Assembly (NCBI GenBank): GCA_038209775.1 | Contig: JBBQXK010000005.1 | Span: forward strand, 62,001 to 126,000 | Direction of reading: 5' to 3' | DNA: 64,000 nt | Source: JBBQXK01 sp038209775 | GTDB lineage: Bacteria; Pseudomonadota; Alphaproteobacteria; Rhodobacterales; Rhodobacteraceae | Shown: piece after piece, positions 1-8,143 of the stretch | Layout of the letters: each line of letters begins with the position of its first letter | How positions within the stretch are numbered: position 1 is the stretch's first letter | Position numbers and translations under genes: made by a program | The notes under the pieces: generated by a model | What the model was told of the DNA's origin: nothing | The model's database searches: none | The model's input: the letters and a program-made list of their open reading frames with translations, nothing else

Positions 1-917
1 GCGATATAGTGCAGATGACAACGCACCGCCCAAAGGAAATCCTCGGCCCGCGCAAAGGTCTCGTATTCCTCACGGGTGAACAGGCCCGTCGCCACCAGCC
101 CCTCGGGGGACGACACGCGGTTCAGGTATTTGCCGATCCAGTACAGCGTCTGCAGATCACGCAGGCCGCCCTTGCCCTCTTTCACGTTGGGCTCCAAGAG
201 GTACCGCTGCCCGCCCTGCCGCTTGTGGCGGGCGCTCCGCTCGGCCAGTTTCGCCTCGATGAACTGCGGGCCGGTGGACCGGAACAGATCAGACCACAAG
301 CGTTCGCCCAACTCGTCCGCCAGCGGGCGATGCCCGGCAAGAAAGCGGTATTCCAAAAGCGCCGTGCGAATGGTGATGTCATCCCGCCCCAGACGCACAC
401 AGTCCTTCACCGTGCGGCTTGCATGGCCGACCTTCAGTTTCAGATCCCACAGCATGTACAGCATCGTCTCGATCACGCTTTCGGCCCAGGGCGTGATCTT
501 CCAGGGGCTGAGGAACAGCAGGTCCACATCCGAATGGGGGGCCATCTCGGCCCGCCCGTAGCCGCCGACGGCGATCACGGCCAGCCGTTCCGCCTCGGTG
601 GGCGTGGGATTGCGGTGCGACAGTCTGGTGGCGATGGACAGGGCGGCACAGACCAACCCGTCAGTCAGACGGGCCTGTGCGGCAATCAGCGGGCGCGCGT
701 CGTGCGGCCTTGCGGCGAATGCCACGGCAAGGCGGTCATTGGCCAGCACCCGCGCCCCGGCCAGATGCCGCACCGCCACGGCCCGCCCGCGGGCACTGTC
801 GGGCGGGATGTCTTCGGCCTGCAACTCGTCCGCCACCTCGCGAAGGATCGCTGTGGCGTCGATCAGGTCATGCGCGGTCAGGCCCGGGTCATCGGCGGCA
901 ACGGTCGCTGCCGTCAC
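1..917 (-). CDS. glnD: [protein-PII] uridylyltransferase GlnD, N-terminal part (cut by window edge)
   Basis: GlnD uridylylates and de-uridylylates PII signalling proteins in response to glutamine, linking nitrogen status to glutamine synthetase and Ntr control. The frame stays open to base 1, so only the N-terminal ~305 residues are present. A nucleotidyltransferase motif GGYGRAEMAPHSDVDLL lies near residues 118-134 and the GlnD-specific stretch EPNVKEGKGGLRDLQTLYW lies further on. I chose the GTG at 917, which begins 4 bases after the stop of the upstream lipoprotein gene. No strong ribosome site is visible and the start is less certain than the identity. The HD and ACT domains should lie outside the window. 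Confidence 0.9.
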   Translation of the reverse strand, partial: MTAATVAADDPGLTAHDLIDATAILREVADELQAEDIPPDSARGRAVAVRHLAGARVLANDRLAVAFAARPHDARPLIAAQARLTDGLVCAALSIATRLSHRNPTPTEAERLAVIAVGGYGRAEMAPHSDVDLLFLSPWKITPWAESVIETMLYMLWDLKLKVGHASRTVKDCVRLGRDDITIRTALLEYRFLAGHRPLADELGERLWSDLFRSTGPQFIEAKLAERSARHKRQGGQRYLLEPNVKEGKGGLRDLQTLYWIGKYLNRVSSPEGLVATGLFTREEYETFARAEDFLWAVRCHLHYI

Positions 918-921
918 CGGG

Positions 922-2094
922 TCAGAACCCCGCGCCGGCAAAGCTGCGCGGAGCGGGTTCGATCACCACCACCTGATTGTTGCGGATCTGGGCAATCGCC
1001 AGACCCCGTTCGTTGGTGCCGTCGCCGCGCAGCCGGAAGATGCCGTTGACGCCCACGAATCCGGCCCCCTGCGTCAGCGCGGCCCCGGTCAGCGCGTTCG
1101 ACTGGCCGTTCTTGACCAGCGCGCCGATGGCCGCGATGCCGTCATAAGCCAGACCCGAGATCGGGTGCGGCGCCTCGCCGAACGCCGCCTGATAGCGCGA
1201 CTGATACTGCTGGTACAGCCCCGGATCGGGCAGAGCGAACCACCCGCCCTGCAGACTTGGCAACGACAACGTGGCAGGCGGAATGTCCCAGCGGGTCAGT
1301 CCGAGATAGCGCGTGGTCGAGGGGCTGACGCCGTTGTCGGCCAGAAGCTGGGTGATCAGTGGCAGCGCACCGGCCGCATCGGCGGTAAAGAACATGGCCT
1401 GCGCGCCGTTTGCCTGTGCAGCCGCGGCAATGCCGGGGACGGCGGCGACGATGCCGTTTTGCGAAAACTCGTAACCGGCGGTCGCCACGATGCTGCCGCC
1501 CGCGCTGCGCACGCCCGCCTCGATGGCAGAACGCCCCACCTCGCCCGCCGTGGTCCGGTCATGTACCACCATGATCCGCCCCTGCCCCTGCCGTACGGCA
1601 TAGCGGCCAAGGCGCGCGGCGGTGTTGCGGAACGTGGGCCCCAGGACAAACACGTTGCCCCCCGCGATGTCGGTGTTGTTCGAGAATGACAGCACGTTAA
1701 CCCCGCGCGGTGCCGCAACCGCGCCGACGGCGTTGGCCTCTTGCGCAAAGACCGGGCCGAGGATGATCTTGGCCCCCTCATCCATGGCCCGCGTCGCCAT
1801 CGCCTGCGCCCGCCCGGGGCTGCCGCCGGTCTGATAGACACGCAGGTCGATGCGTACATTGCCCAGGTCCGATATGGCCAGCCGCGCCGCGTTCTGCAAC
1901 GACTTGGCCAGCAATTCGTCCCCCGACTGCCCAGACCCGCCAGGCACCAGCAGCGCCACAGGCACCGGCGCATTGGTGTCGATGGACGGGCCGCCGCCGA
2001 TCCCGATTGTGGTACAGGCCGTCACCATCAGAAGGCCAGCCAATTGCGCCAGACGGGCAATCGGCTTGCGGGCGCGGTTCAGGAAGGACAACAT
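922..2094 (-). CDS. LpoA/LppC-type penicillin-binding protein activator lipoprotein
   Basis: A 390-residue lipoprotein with the periplasmic-binding-protein fold used by LpoA, which in Enterobacteria activates PBP1A from the outer membrane. The ATG at 2094 gives a short basic N-terminus and a lipobox (LLMVTAC). The frame extends further upstream but that extension reads as non-coding. The body resembles Leu/Ile/Val-binding receptors, with phrases such as VALLVPGGSGQSGDELLAKS. The order LpoA-like, rsmI (divergent), yraN matches the well-known rsmI-lpoA-yraN neighbourhood, which supports this reading over an amino-acid ABC receptor. Whether the alphaproteobacterial protein truly activates a PBP is inferred. 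Confidence 0.8.
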   Translation of the reverse strand: MLSFLNRARKPIARLAQLAGLLMVTACTTIGIGGGPSIDTNAPVPVALLVPGGSGQSGDELLAKSLQNAARLAISDLGNVRIDLRVYQTGGSPGRAQAMATRAMDEGAKIILGPVFAQEANAVGAVAAPRGVNVLSFSNNTDIAGGNVFVLGPTFRNTAARLGRYAVRQGQGRIMVVHDRTTAGEVGRSAIEAGVRSAGGSIVATAGYEFSQNGIVAAVPGIAAAAQANGAQAMFFTADAAGALPLITQLLADNGVSPSTTRYLGLTRWDIPPATLSLPSLQGGWFALPDPGLYQQYQSRYQAAFGEAPHPISGLAYDGIAAIGALVKNGQSNALTGAALTQGAGFVGVNGIFRLRGDGTNERGLAIAQIRNNQVVVIEPAPRSFAGAGF

Positions 2095-2178
2095 GCAACA
2101 TACCCCGTGGTGGACGCGTGATTTGGACCCAAGACTAGGTGGTTCCGCCCATGAAGTAAACTTGCCAAGGAACGTCAG

Positions 2179-3099
2179 ATGCACGACGAGACGCCCGCGG
2201 ATGCCCCCCCCGGGGCCAGGGCCCAGAGCCGCAGCGCCGCACGGGTGCGGCTGGAACCGGGGCTGCACCTGATCGCTACGCCCATCGGTGCCGCCCGCGA
2301 CATCACCTTGCGCGCGCTGGACATTCTGACCTCGGCCGATGTGCTGGCGGCGGAAGACACGCGGTCGCTGCGCCACCTGATGGAAATCCACGGCGTGCCC
2401 TTGGGTGGCCGGCAACTTCTGGCCTATCACGACCACAACGGAGCGGCGATGCGCCCGCGAATCCTCGCCGTCCTGGCCGAGGGCCGGTCAGTGGCCTACG
2501 CCTCGGAAGCCGGAACGCCGCTGGTCGCCGATCCCGGTTACCAACTTGCCCGTGCCGCGGTCGCCGAAGGCCATGTCCTGCGCGCGGCCCCCGGCCCCTC
2601 GGCGGTGCTGGCGGCCCTTGCGGTGTCGGGCCTGCCGACAGACAGGTTTCTTTTCGCAGGGTTTCCACCCGCCACAGCCGGGGCAAGGGCCACGTTTCTG
2701 GCGGAACTGGCCAGAATACCCGCAACCGTGATCCTGTTCGAATCGCCCAAGCGCGTTTACCGAACATTAGGTGAATTGGCCCAGAGTTGCGGGGCGGAGC
2801 GTGAGGCCGTGGTCTGTCGGGAACTTACGAAACGGTTCGAAGAGGTCACGCGCGGAACATTGGGATCATTGGTAACCGCATTTGCCGGTCGGGATGTGAA
2901 GGGGGAGATCGTTCTGGTGATCGGCCGCCCGTTGCCTCTTGTGATGGATGAAGGTCATCTTGATGCGGCCCTTCGTGCGGCTCTTGCGCGGCAGTCAGTC
3001 AAGGCTGCAACCGCAGAAGTCGCGGCATCGCTGGGCCTGCCCCGGCGCGAGGTATACCAAATGGCCCTGCGGATCGCAGGCGAGGCGGAGGAAGAATGA
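2179..3099 (+). CDS. rsmI: 16S rRNA (cytidine(1402)-2'-O)-methyltransferase RsmI
   Basis: RsmI methylates the ribose of C1402 in the decoding centre of 16S rRNA using S-adenosylmethionine. The 306-residue product shows the SAM-dependent tetrapyrrole-methylase fold: LIATPIG near residue 32, AAEDTRSLRHLM, SEAGTPLVADPG, PGPSAVLAALAVSGLP and FESPKRVYRTL, all typical of RsmI. The first ~25 residues are a variable basic leader. The gene is divergent from the lipoprotein gene and its stop overlaps the yraN start as ATGA, so the two are probably translationally coupled. Confidence 0.95.
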   Translation: MHDETPADAPPGARAQSRSAARVRLEPGLHLIATPIGAARDITLRALDILTSADVLAAEDTRSLRHLMEIHGVPLGGRQLLAYHDHNGAAMRPRILAVLAEGRSVAYASEAGTPLVADPGYQLARAAVAEGHVLRAAPGPSAVLAALAVSGLPTDRFLFAGFPPATAGARATFLAELARIPATVILFESPKRVYRTLGELAQSCGAEREAVVCRELTKRFEEVTRGTLGSLVTAFAGRDVKGEIVLVIGRPLPLVMDEGHLDAALRAALARQSVKAATAEVAASLGLPRREVYQMALRIAGEAEEE

Positions 3100-3449
3100 G
3101 CGGACTGGTATCTTATCGGGCGGGTCTTGCCGCCGAAGAGGCGGTGGCACGATTGTACGCACGCTCCGGGCGGCCGGTCGCCGCCACCCGCTGGCGGGGA
3201 GAAGGCGGCGAGATTGACCTGATCGCGCGGGATGGGGCCGAGGTTATCTTCATCGAGGTCAAGCAGGCCAAAACCCATGCCTGGGCCGCTGAACGGGTGT
3301 CACCGCGTCAGGTTCAACGCATCATGTCGGCAGCCAGTGAGTTTCTGGCGGGGGAACCGGACGGTCAGGGCACGGCGGTGCGGTTCGATGTGGCGCTGGT
3401 CGACGGGCAAGGCCACATCGAGATTGTCGAAAACGCTTTTGCGGCCTGA
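3096..3449 (+). CDS. yraN: YraN family (UPF0102) endonuclease-like protein
   Basis: A 117-residue protein of the UPF0102/YraN family, which has a restriction-endonuclease-like fold. Visible elements are AEEAVARLY, the GGEIDLIARDGAEVIFIEVK core with the D...ExK arrangement, and RQVQRIMSAASEFL. No cellular role is firmly established for the family. The gene overlaps rsmI by 4 bases, as in many proteobacteria. Confidence 0.9.
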   Translation: MSGLVSYRAGLAAEEAVARLYARSGRPVAATRWRGEGGEIDLIARDGAEVIFIEVKQAKTHAWAAERVSPRQVQRIMSAASEFLAGEPDGQGTAVRFDVALVDGQGHIEIVENAFAA

Positions 3450-3517
3450 CGCCGTCGGCGGATTGCGCAGACTGCGGCCATCGGGCATCTAGGGGGCCTT
3501 GCCAAGCGGAGGGTCCG

Positions 3518-4459
3518 ATGTCGCTGAAGGTTGCCTTGCAGATGGACCCGATCGGGTCGGTCAACATCGACGCGGACAGCACGTTCCGCATAGCACTTGA
3601 GGCGCAGGCGCGGGGGCACCGGCTTTTCTACTACACGCCCGACCGGCTGGCATTCCGCGAGGGGCGGGTGCTGGCGCGGGGCTGGCCCATCGAAGTGCGG
3701 CGTGAGCGCGGCAATCATGTAAGCTATGGTGAAGAGGCCGAGGTTGATCTGGCCGACTGGGATGTCGTCTGGTTGCGGCAGGATCCGCCGTTCGACATGG
3801 GATACATCACGACCACGCATATTCTGGAGATGATCCATCCCGGGACGCTGGTGGTGAATGATCCGTTCTGGGTGCGCAATTCACCCGAGAAGCTGCTGGT
3901 GCTGCGGTTCCAGGGCCTGACGCCGCCGACGCTGGTGGCGCGCGATCTGGCGACGATCAAGGCGTTCCGGGCGGTGCATGGCGATGTGATTCTCAAACCG
4001 CTATACGGCAACGGGGGTGCCGGCGTATTCCGGCTGGACCCGAACGACCGCAACCTCGCCTCGCTGCACGAACTGTTCACAGGCATCAACCGTGAGCCGC
4101 TGATCGTGCAGAAATACGTCCCCGCCGTGGTGCAGGGTGACAAGCGGGTGATCCTGGTCGATGGCGAGCCTGTGGGGGCGATCAACCGCGTGCCGCAAGA
4201 GGGTGAGACGCGGTCGAACATGCATGTGGGGGGCCGGGCCGAAGCTGTCGGCCTGACCGACCGCGACCGCGAGATATGTGCCGCCATCGGCCCCACCCTG
4301 CGCGAAAAGGGGCAGGTGTTTGTCGGCATCGACGTGATCGGCGACTGGCTGACCGAGATCAACGTGACCTCGCCCACCGGCATTCAGGAACTGGAGCGGT
4401 TCGATGGCATCAATGCAGCCGCCCGCATCTGGGAGGTGATCGAGCGCAAGCGGGCCTGA
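3518..4459 (+). CDS. gshB: Glutathione synthase GshB
   Basis: Joins gamma-glutamylcysteine and glycine with ATP to make glutathione. The 313-residue product is the usual length for bacterial GshB and has the ATP-grasp layout: N-terminal MDPIGSVNIDADSTFRIALE, then DVVWLRQDPPFDMGYITTT, VLRFQGLTPPTLVARD, ILKPLYGNGGAGVFRL (the ATP-binding glycine loop) and EINVTSPTGIQELERFDG near the C-terminus. The ATG at 3518 follows a purine-rich GGAGGG. It ends 2 bases from the convergent yifB stop. Confidence 0.96.
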   Translation: MSLKVALQMDPIGSVNIDADSTFRIALEAQARGHRLFYYTPDRLAFREGRVLARGWPIEVRRERGNHVSYGEEAEVDLADWDVVWLRQDPPFDMGYITTTHILEMIHPGTLVVNDPFWVRNSPEKLLVLRFQGLTPPTLVARDLATIKAFRAVHGDVILKPLYGNGGAGVFRLDPNDRNLASLHELFTGINREPLIVQKYVPAVVQGDKRVILVDGEPVGAINRVPQEGETRSNMHVGGRAEAVGLTDRDREICAAIGPTLREKGQVFVGIDVIGDWLTEINVTSPTGIQELERFDGINAAARIWEVIERKRA

Positions 4460-4460
4460 G

Positions 4461-5975
4461 TTACGCCTTGGCCCCGACTGCCAGACGGTAGCTGACCGCC
4501 TCGGCCACATGCGGGCGGGCGACGTCTGCCGCGCCGTCCAGATCGGCGATGGTGCGCGCCACCCGCAACACCCGGTGATAGCCCCGCGCCGACAGACCGA
4601 ACCGCTCTGCCACCCGCTGCAACAACGCCCGGCCTTCGGCGTCGGGGGTGGCCACCGCTTCCAGCACCGCCCCTTCAGCCTCGGCATTCACCCGCACCCC
4701 TTTCGTCTCGGCGTAGCGGCGGGTCTGTACCGCGCGCGCCGCCGCGACCCGGGCCGCGACGGTGGCCGAGGTGTCGCCGGTTGAAGGCAAGTCGAGGTCA
4801 GTCCACGCCACCGGCGGCACTTCCACGCGCAGGTCGAACCGGTCCATCAGCGGCCCCGAGATGCGGCCAAGGTAATCCTCGCCGCACACCGGCACGCGGG
4901 CGCAGGCGCGGGCGGGGTCGGTCATGTAGCCGCATTTGCAGGGGTTCGCCGCCGCGATCAGCAGGAACCGACAGGGATAGCGGATATGCGCGTTCGCGCG
5001 GGCCACCACCACTTCGCCGGTCTCGATGGGTTGGCGCAGGGTTTCCAGCACCTGTCGCGAGAACTCGGGGAACTCGTCCATGAACAGCACACCATTGTGC
5101 GCGATGCTGATCTGACCGGGCTTTGCCCCCTTGCCCCCACCGACGATGGCCGCCATCGACGCGGTATGATGTGGCTCGCAGAACGGCCTTGCCCGGCTGA
5201 TCCCGCCCTCGGACAGGATCCCTGCCAGCGAATGGATCATCGACGTCTCCAGCGCCTCGACCGCTGACAATGGCGGCAAGATCCCCGGCAGCCGCGCCGC
5301 CAGCATCGACTTGCCCGACCCCGGCGTGCCCACCATCAACAGGTGATGCCGCCCGGCGGCGGCAATCTCCAACGCCCGTTTGGCGCGTTCCTGCCCCTTG
5401 ACGTCGCGCATGTCGCGCGCGCCCTGTTCCAGATGCACCTCGCCCGCCTCGGCCGGCGTCAGGGGCTGCTGGCCGGTATAATGGCGCACCACCGCGTCCA
5501 GCGTATCCGCCCCCAGAACCTGACATGCACCCACCCATGCGGCCTCGGGGCCACAGGCCTGGGGGCAAAGCAGCGTCTTGTCCTCTTCGGCCGCCGCCAT
5601 CGCCGCGGGCAGCGCCCCCAGCACCGGGATCAGCCGCCCGTCCAGCGACAACTCACCCAGGGCAAGCGTCCCCTCGACCTCGTCCTTCGGGATGATCTCA
5701 AGTGCGGCCAGCAATGCCAGCGCTATCGGCAGATCGAAGTGTGACCCTTCCTTGGGCAGGTCGGCGGGTGACAGGTTGACGATGATCCGCTTGGACGGCA
5801 GTGCTATGGACATTGACGCAAGGGCCGCGCGCACCCGCTCTTTTGCCTCGCTCACCGCCTTGTCGGGCAGGCCGACCAGCCCGAAATAGGGCATCCCCGC
5901 CGCCACCGAACACTGCACCTCGACGATGCGCACCTCGACCCCTTCAAAGGCCACCGTAAAGGCGCGCGCAACCAT
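4461..5975 (-). CDS. YifB/ComM family Mg-chelatase-like AAA+ ATPase
   Basis: A 504-residue ATPase of the YifB/ComM family. ComM is a hexameric helicase promoting branch migration during natural transformation, but the role of the alphaproteobacterial homologues is not settled. The N-terminal ~170 residues form the Lon-like domain (VEVQCSVAAGMPYFGLVGLP, NLSPADLPKEGSHFDLPIAL). Next come Walker A GTPGSGKSMLAARLPGIL, Walker B GVLFMDEFPEFSRQ, and a cysteine cluster (NPCKCGYMTDPARACARVP) as in other members. Length is normal. It is transcribed towards gshB. Confidence 0.93.
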   Translation of the reverse strand: MVARAFTVAFEGVEVRIVEVQCSVAAGMPYFGLVGLPDKAVSEAKERVRAALASMSIALPSKRIIVNLSPADLPKEGSHFDLPIALALLAALEIIPKDEVEGTLALGELSLDGRLIPVLGALPAAMAAAEEDKTLLCPQACGPEAAWVGACQVLGADTLDAVVRHYTGQQPLTPAEAGEVHLEQGARDMRDVKGQERAKRALEIAAAGRHHLLMVGTPGSGKSMLAARLPGILPPLSAVEALETSMIHSLAGILSEGGISRARPFCEPHHTASMAAIVGGGKGAKPGQISIAHNGVLFMDEFPEFSRQVLETLRQPIETGEVVVARANAHIRYPCRFLLIAAANPCKCGYMTDPARACARVPVCGEDYLGRISGPLMDRFDLRVEVPPVAWTDLDLPSTGDTSATVAARVAAARAVQTRRYAETKGVRVNAEAEGAVLEAVATPDAEGRALLQRVAERFGLSARGYHRVLRVARTIADLDGAADVARPHVAEAVSYRLAVGAKA

Positions 5976-6019
5976 CCCCGACCCCCGTTCACATTGGTTA
6001 ACGGGTAGGGGCTAATCGT

Positions 6020-6892
6020 TTACGAACGGTAAAGTTCCATGAACGCGGGCCAGGCTTCGGGATCGGCCACCGTCTTGTCGCGGCAAAAGGCGTTGCAGAA
6101 CCCGAACCGCCGACCGTCCAGTTCCAGCGCATGGGTTACCGGGTCACCCGAGTAGGGGCAGGTGGCGTTCACCGCATCTGTCCCCTCAACCGCGCGGGCG
6201 GGCAGGGGCACCGGGCCGGGCCAGTCGCGGCGGGGCCAGTCACGGGCGTAGAACGCCTGATCGGCGCCGTCGACCATCCCCATCGCGCGCCAGCGGCGGA
6301 ATGACGGATGCGCCAGATGCGCCTGCACATAGGCCATCGCTGCCGGACCCACCGACAGATTGTAGCCGGCAATCCGCGCAGCCACCGGCGCAAAGAACGC
6401 ATCCGCCGCCGAATAGTCGCCGCAGAGCCAGTCGCCCTTTGCCCCGGTCACCTCACGCGCCCATGCCCAGATCGCCTCGAGCCGCGCCAGATCGGCCAGC
6501 ACGGCAGGCGGGGGCGCACAGTCGGTGTAACTTGCACGCAGGTTCATCGGGCAGTGGCTGCGCAATGCGGCAAAGCCTGCGTGCATCTCGGCGGCCAGCA
6601 CCCGTGCCGTGGCCCGCGCAACGGGCGCCTCGGGCCAAAGGCCCGCCTCGGGGTGGCGTGTCGCCAGCTCCTCGGCAATCGCGATGGTTTCGGGCACGAT
6701 GGCACCGTCCGGGGTGCGCATCGTCGGGGCGGTGCGGGCGGGGTGGAAATCGCGCAGCTTGGTGGCCAGTTCATCGGTATAAAGCCGCACCTTGTGCAGC
6801 TTTACCGGCAACCCGAAGGCATCGAACAACAGCCAGCCACGCAGCGACCAGCTTGAATAGGCGCGGTCGCCGATCACGAGGTCATAGGTCAT
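6020..6892 (-). CDS. Glutathione S-transferase with C-terminal YHS-like domain
   Basis: A 290-residue protein, longer than an ordinary GST (~210-230). Residues 1-75 form the thioredoxin-like domain (YSSWSLRGWLLFDAFGLP, then the glutathione-site region TAPTMRTPDGAIVPET), followed by the all-helical domain to about residue 225. The last ~50 residues are a separate module, CPYSGDPVTH...FCNAFCRD, which resembles the YHS/TRASH metal-binding fold with its paired cysteines. The substrate cannot be told. The fusion suggests that metal or thiol handling accompanies conjugation, which is inference. Confidence 0.85.
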   Translation of the reverse strand: MTYDLVIGDRAYSSWSLRGWLLFDAFGLPVKLHKVRLYTDELATKLRDFHPARTAPTMRTPDGAIVPETIAIAEELATRHPEAGLWPEAPVARATARVLAAEMHAGFAALRSHCPMNLRASYTDCAPPPAVLADLARLEAIWAWAREVTGAKGDWLCGDYSAADAFFAPVAARIAGYNLSVGPAAMAYVQAHLAHPSFRRWRAMGMVDGADQAFYARDWPRRDWPGPVPLPARAVEGTDAVNATCPYSGDPVTHALELDGRRFGFCNAFCRDKTVADPEAWPAFMELYRS

Positions 6893-6967
6893 CAGTCTCT
6901 CCTTGTTGCATATCCTCCATGGCAGGGCTTGCGACGAAGGCCAAACGCGGATTTGTGGGGTGATCCA

Positions 6968-7549
6968 TCAGGGCCGGTGATTGACGCTGTGGGTTTCCCA
7001 CAAAGTGCCATCGCAGGACAGGCTGGTGACCGACAGATTGTCGATCCGGTGGGAAAACACGGCTTCGGGCGGCACATCCCCGGCCCGCTGTACGGCGGCA
7101 AGGATCGCGCCGAAATGCGCGGTCACGATGATGTCGCGGCCCCCGTGCGAAGACAGCAGGCGGTCGGTGGCCGAAGTCACCCGGGCCACAATCATGTTCC
7201 ATGACTCGCCACCCGGGGCGCTGATGTCACCGGGTGTTTCCCAGAACGCGCGAATGTGGTCGGGCGCCTCGGCCTGAACCTCGGCAAAGCCGCGCATTTC
7301 CCAGGCGCCAAAGTGGATTTCCCGCAACGCGGGATCGTGTGGCAGGCGTTCGCGGCTGCCCTGGATGGCATCGGCCGTCGCCACGGCGCGGGCAAGGTCT
7401 GACGATATCACCACTGCATCCCCCGGCAGATGTGCCGACAGTCGGGCAATGGCCGCATGGTCCGACAGGTCGGCGGCAAGGTCGGTCCAGCCGACCATCG
7501 TTTTCGCGTGTGTCGGGCCGTGCCGTACCCACCAGAACCGGGTCACCAC
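6968..7549 (-). CDS. Histidine phosphatase family protein, candidate alpha-ribazole phosphatase
   Basis: A 193-residue phosphoglycerate-mutase-like phosphatase. The catalytic RHG is visible as WWVRHGPTHAK near residue 6, with a second histidine in ITAHFGAILA. It overlaps cobU by 7 bases, which suggests it is the CobC-type alpha-ribazole-5'-phosphate phosphatase of cobalamin loop assembly. The family is broad, so this assignment rests on context. The TAHF in place of the common SHGG-type motif is usual for Rhodobacteraceae-like members but not diagnostic. Confidence 0.75.
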   Translation of the reverse strand: MVTRFWWVRHGPTHAKTMVGWTDLAADLSDHAAIARLSAHLPGDAVVISSDLARAVATADAIQGSRERLPHDPALREIHFGAWEMRGFAEVQAEAPDHIRAFWETPGDISAPGGESWNMIVARVTSATDRLLSSHGGRDIIVTAHFGAILAAVQRAGDVPPEAVFSHRIDNLSVTSLSCDGTLWETHSVNHRP

Positions 7550-8094
7550 GGCGATTGCCCCTTGAGCACCATGGGCAACCCCGCCCAGACCGCCACCACC
7601 AGCCCCGCCTGTGCCGCAAGCCGCTGGTTCAGCCGTCCCTGCGCATCACGGAACGCCCGGGCAAGGGCGTTGTCGGGCACGATGGACAGCCCCACCTCGT
7701 TCGTCACCACCACCACCGGGGCCGCACAGGCACCTAACGCTGCCAACAGCCCCGCCTCCTCTGCCGCCACCTCGCCACCGCCCAGCATCACGTTCGTCAG
7801 CCACAGCGTGGCGCAATCCAACAGCACGACCGACCCCGCCGCCACCCCGCCCAAGGCCCCCGCCACATCGCGCGGGGCCTCGACCGTGGTCCATCCGTCG
7901 CGCCGGTCGCGGTGCGTCGCAATACGGGTGCGCATCTCGTCATCCCAGGCCTGTGCCGTCGCCAGATAGACGCGCGGCAGGCCGGTTCGTGTCACCAGAC
8001 CCTCGGCCAGCACCGATTTGCCCGACGCAGCACCGCCGATCACCACCGTCAAGGGCGGCAGGACAAGATTTTGTGGAACCTTTGATCCAGTCAC
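7543..8094 (-). CDS. cobU: Bifunctional adenosylcobinamide kinase / guanylyltransferase CobU (CobP)
   Basis: Phosphorylates adenosylcobinamide and transfers GMP to it, activating the corrin for lower-ligand attachment. The 183-residue product has the P-loop VVIGGAASGKSVLAEGL at the N-terminus, followed by YLATAQAWDDEMRTRIATHR, LLDCATLWLTNVM and VVTNEVGLSIVPDNALAR, all CobU signatures. The start is a GTG at 8094, and the sigma-E-like promoter of the divergent rpoHII lies across this start. Together with the overlapping phosphatase and the downstream B12-dependent nrdJ it forms a loose cobalamin neighbourhood. Confidence 0.94.
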   Translation of the reverse strand: MTGSKVPQNLVLPPLTVVIGGAASGKSVLAEGLVTRTGLPRVYLATAQAWDDEMRTRIATHRDRRDGWTTVEAPRDVAGALGGVAAGSVVLLDCATLWLTNVMLGGGEVAAEEAGLLAALGACAAPVVVVTNEVGLSIVPDNALARAFRDAQGRLNQRLAAQAGLVVAVWAGLPMVLKGQSPW

Positions 8095-8111
8095 GTCGTT
8101 GCTCCGTAAAT
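8083..8111 (+). promoter_or_regulatory. Candidate RpoE (ECF11-type) promoter of rpoHII
   Basis: TGATCC at 8083-8088 and CGTAAAT at 8105-8111 are separated by 16 bases. This matches the TGATCC...CGTAA pattern of the RpoE/ChrR singlet-oxygen sigma factor described for Rhodobacter sphaeroides, where rpoHII is a known RpoE target. The rpoHII start codon lies 33 bases downstream, leaving a sensible leader. The -35 element lies inside the first codons of divergent cobU. Confidence 0.65.
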
Positions 8112-8143
8112 GTATACAGATAGCACAGCGATGGGGGGTACCG

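Noticed and set aside
922..2436. Long N-terminal extensions of several genes (LpoA-like, nrdJ, hisS, dctM, thyX, rpoHII)
   Set aside because: The open frames extend upstream by chance in GC-rich DNA. Signal peptides, homology starts and ribosome sites support the shorter forms.
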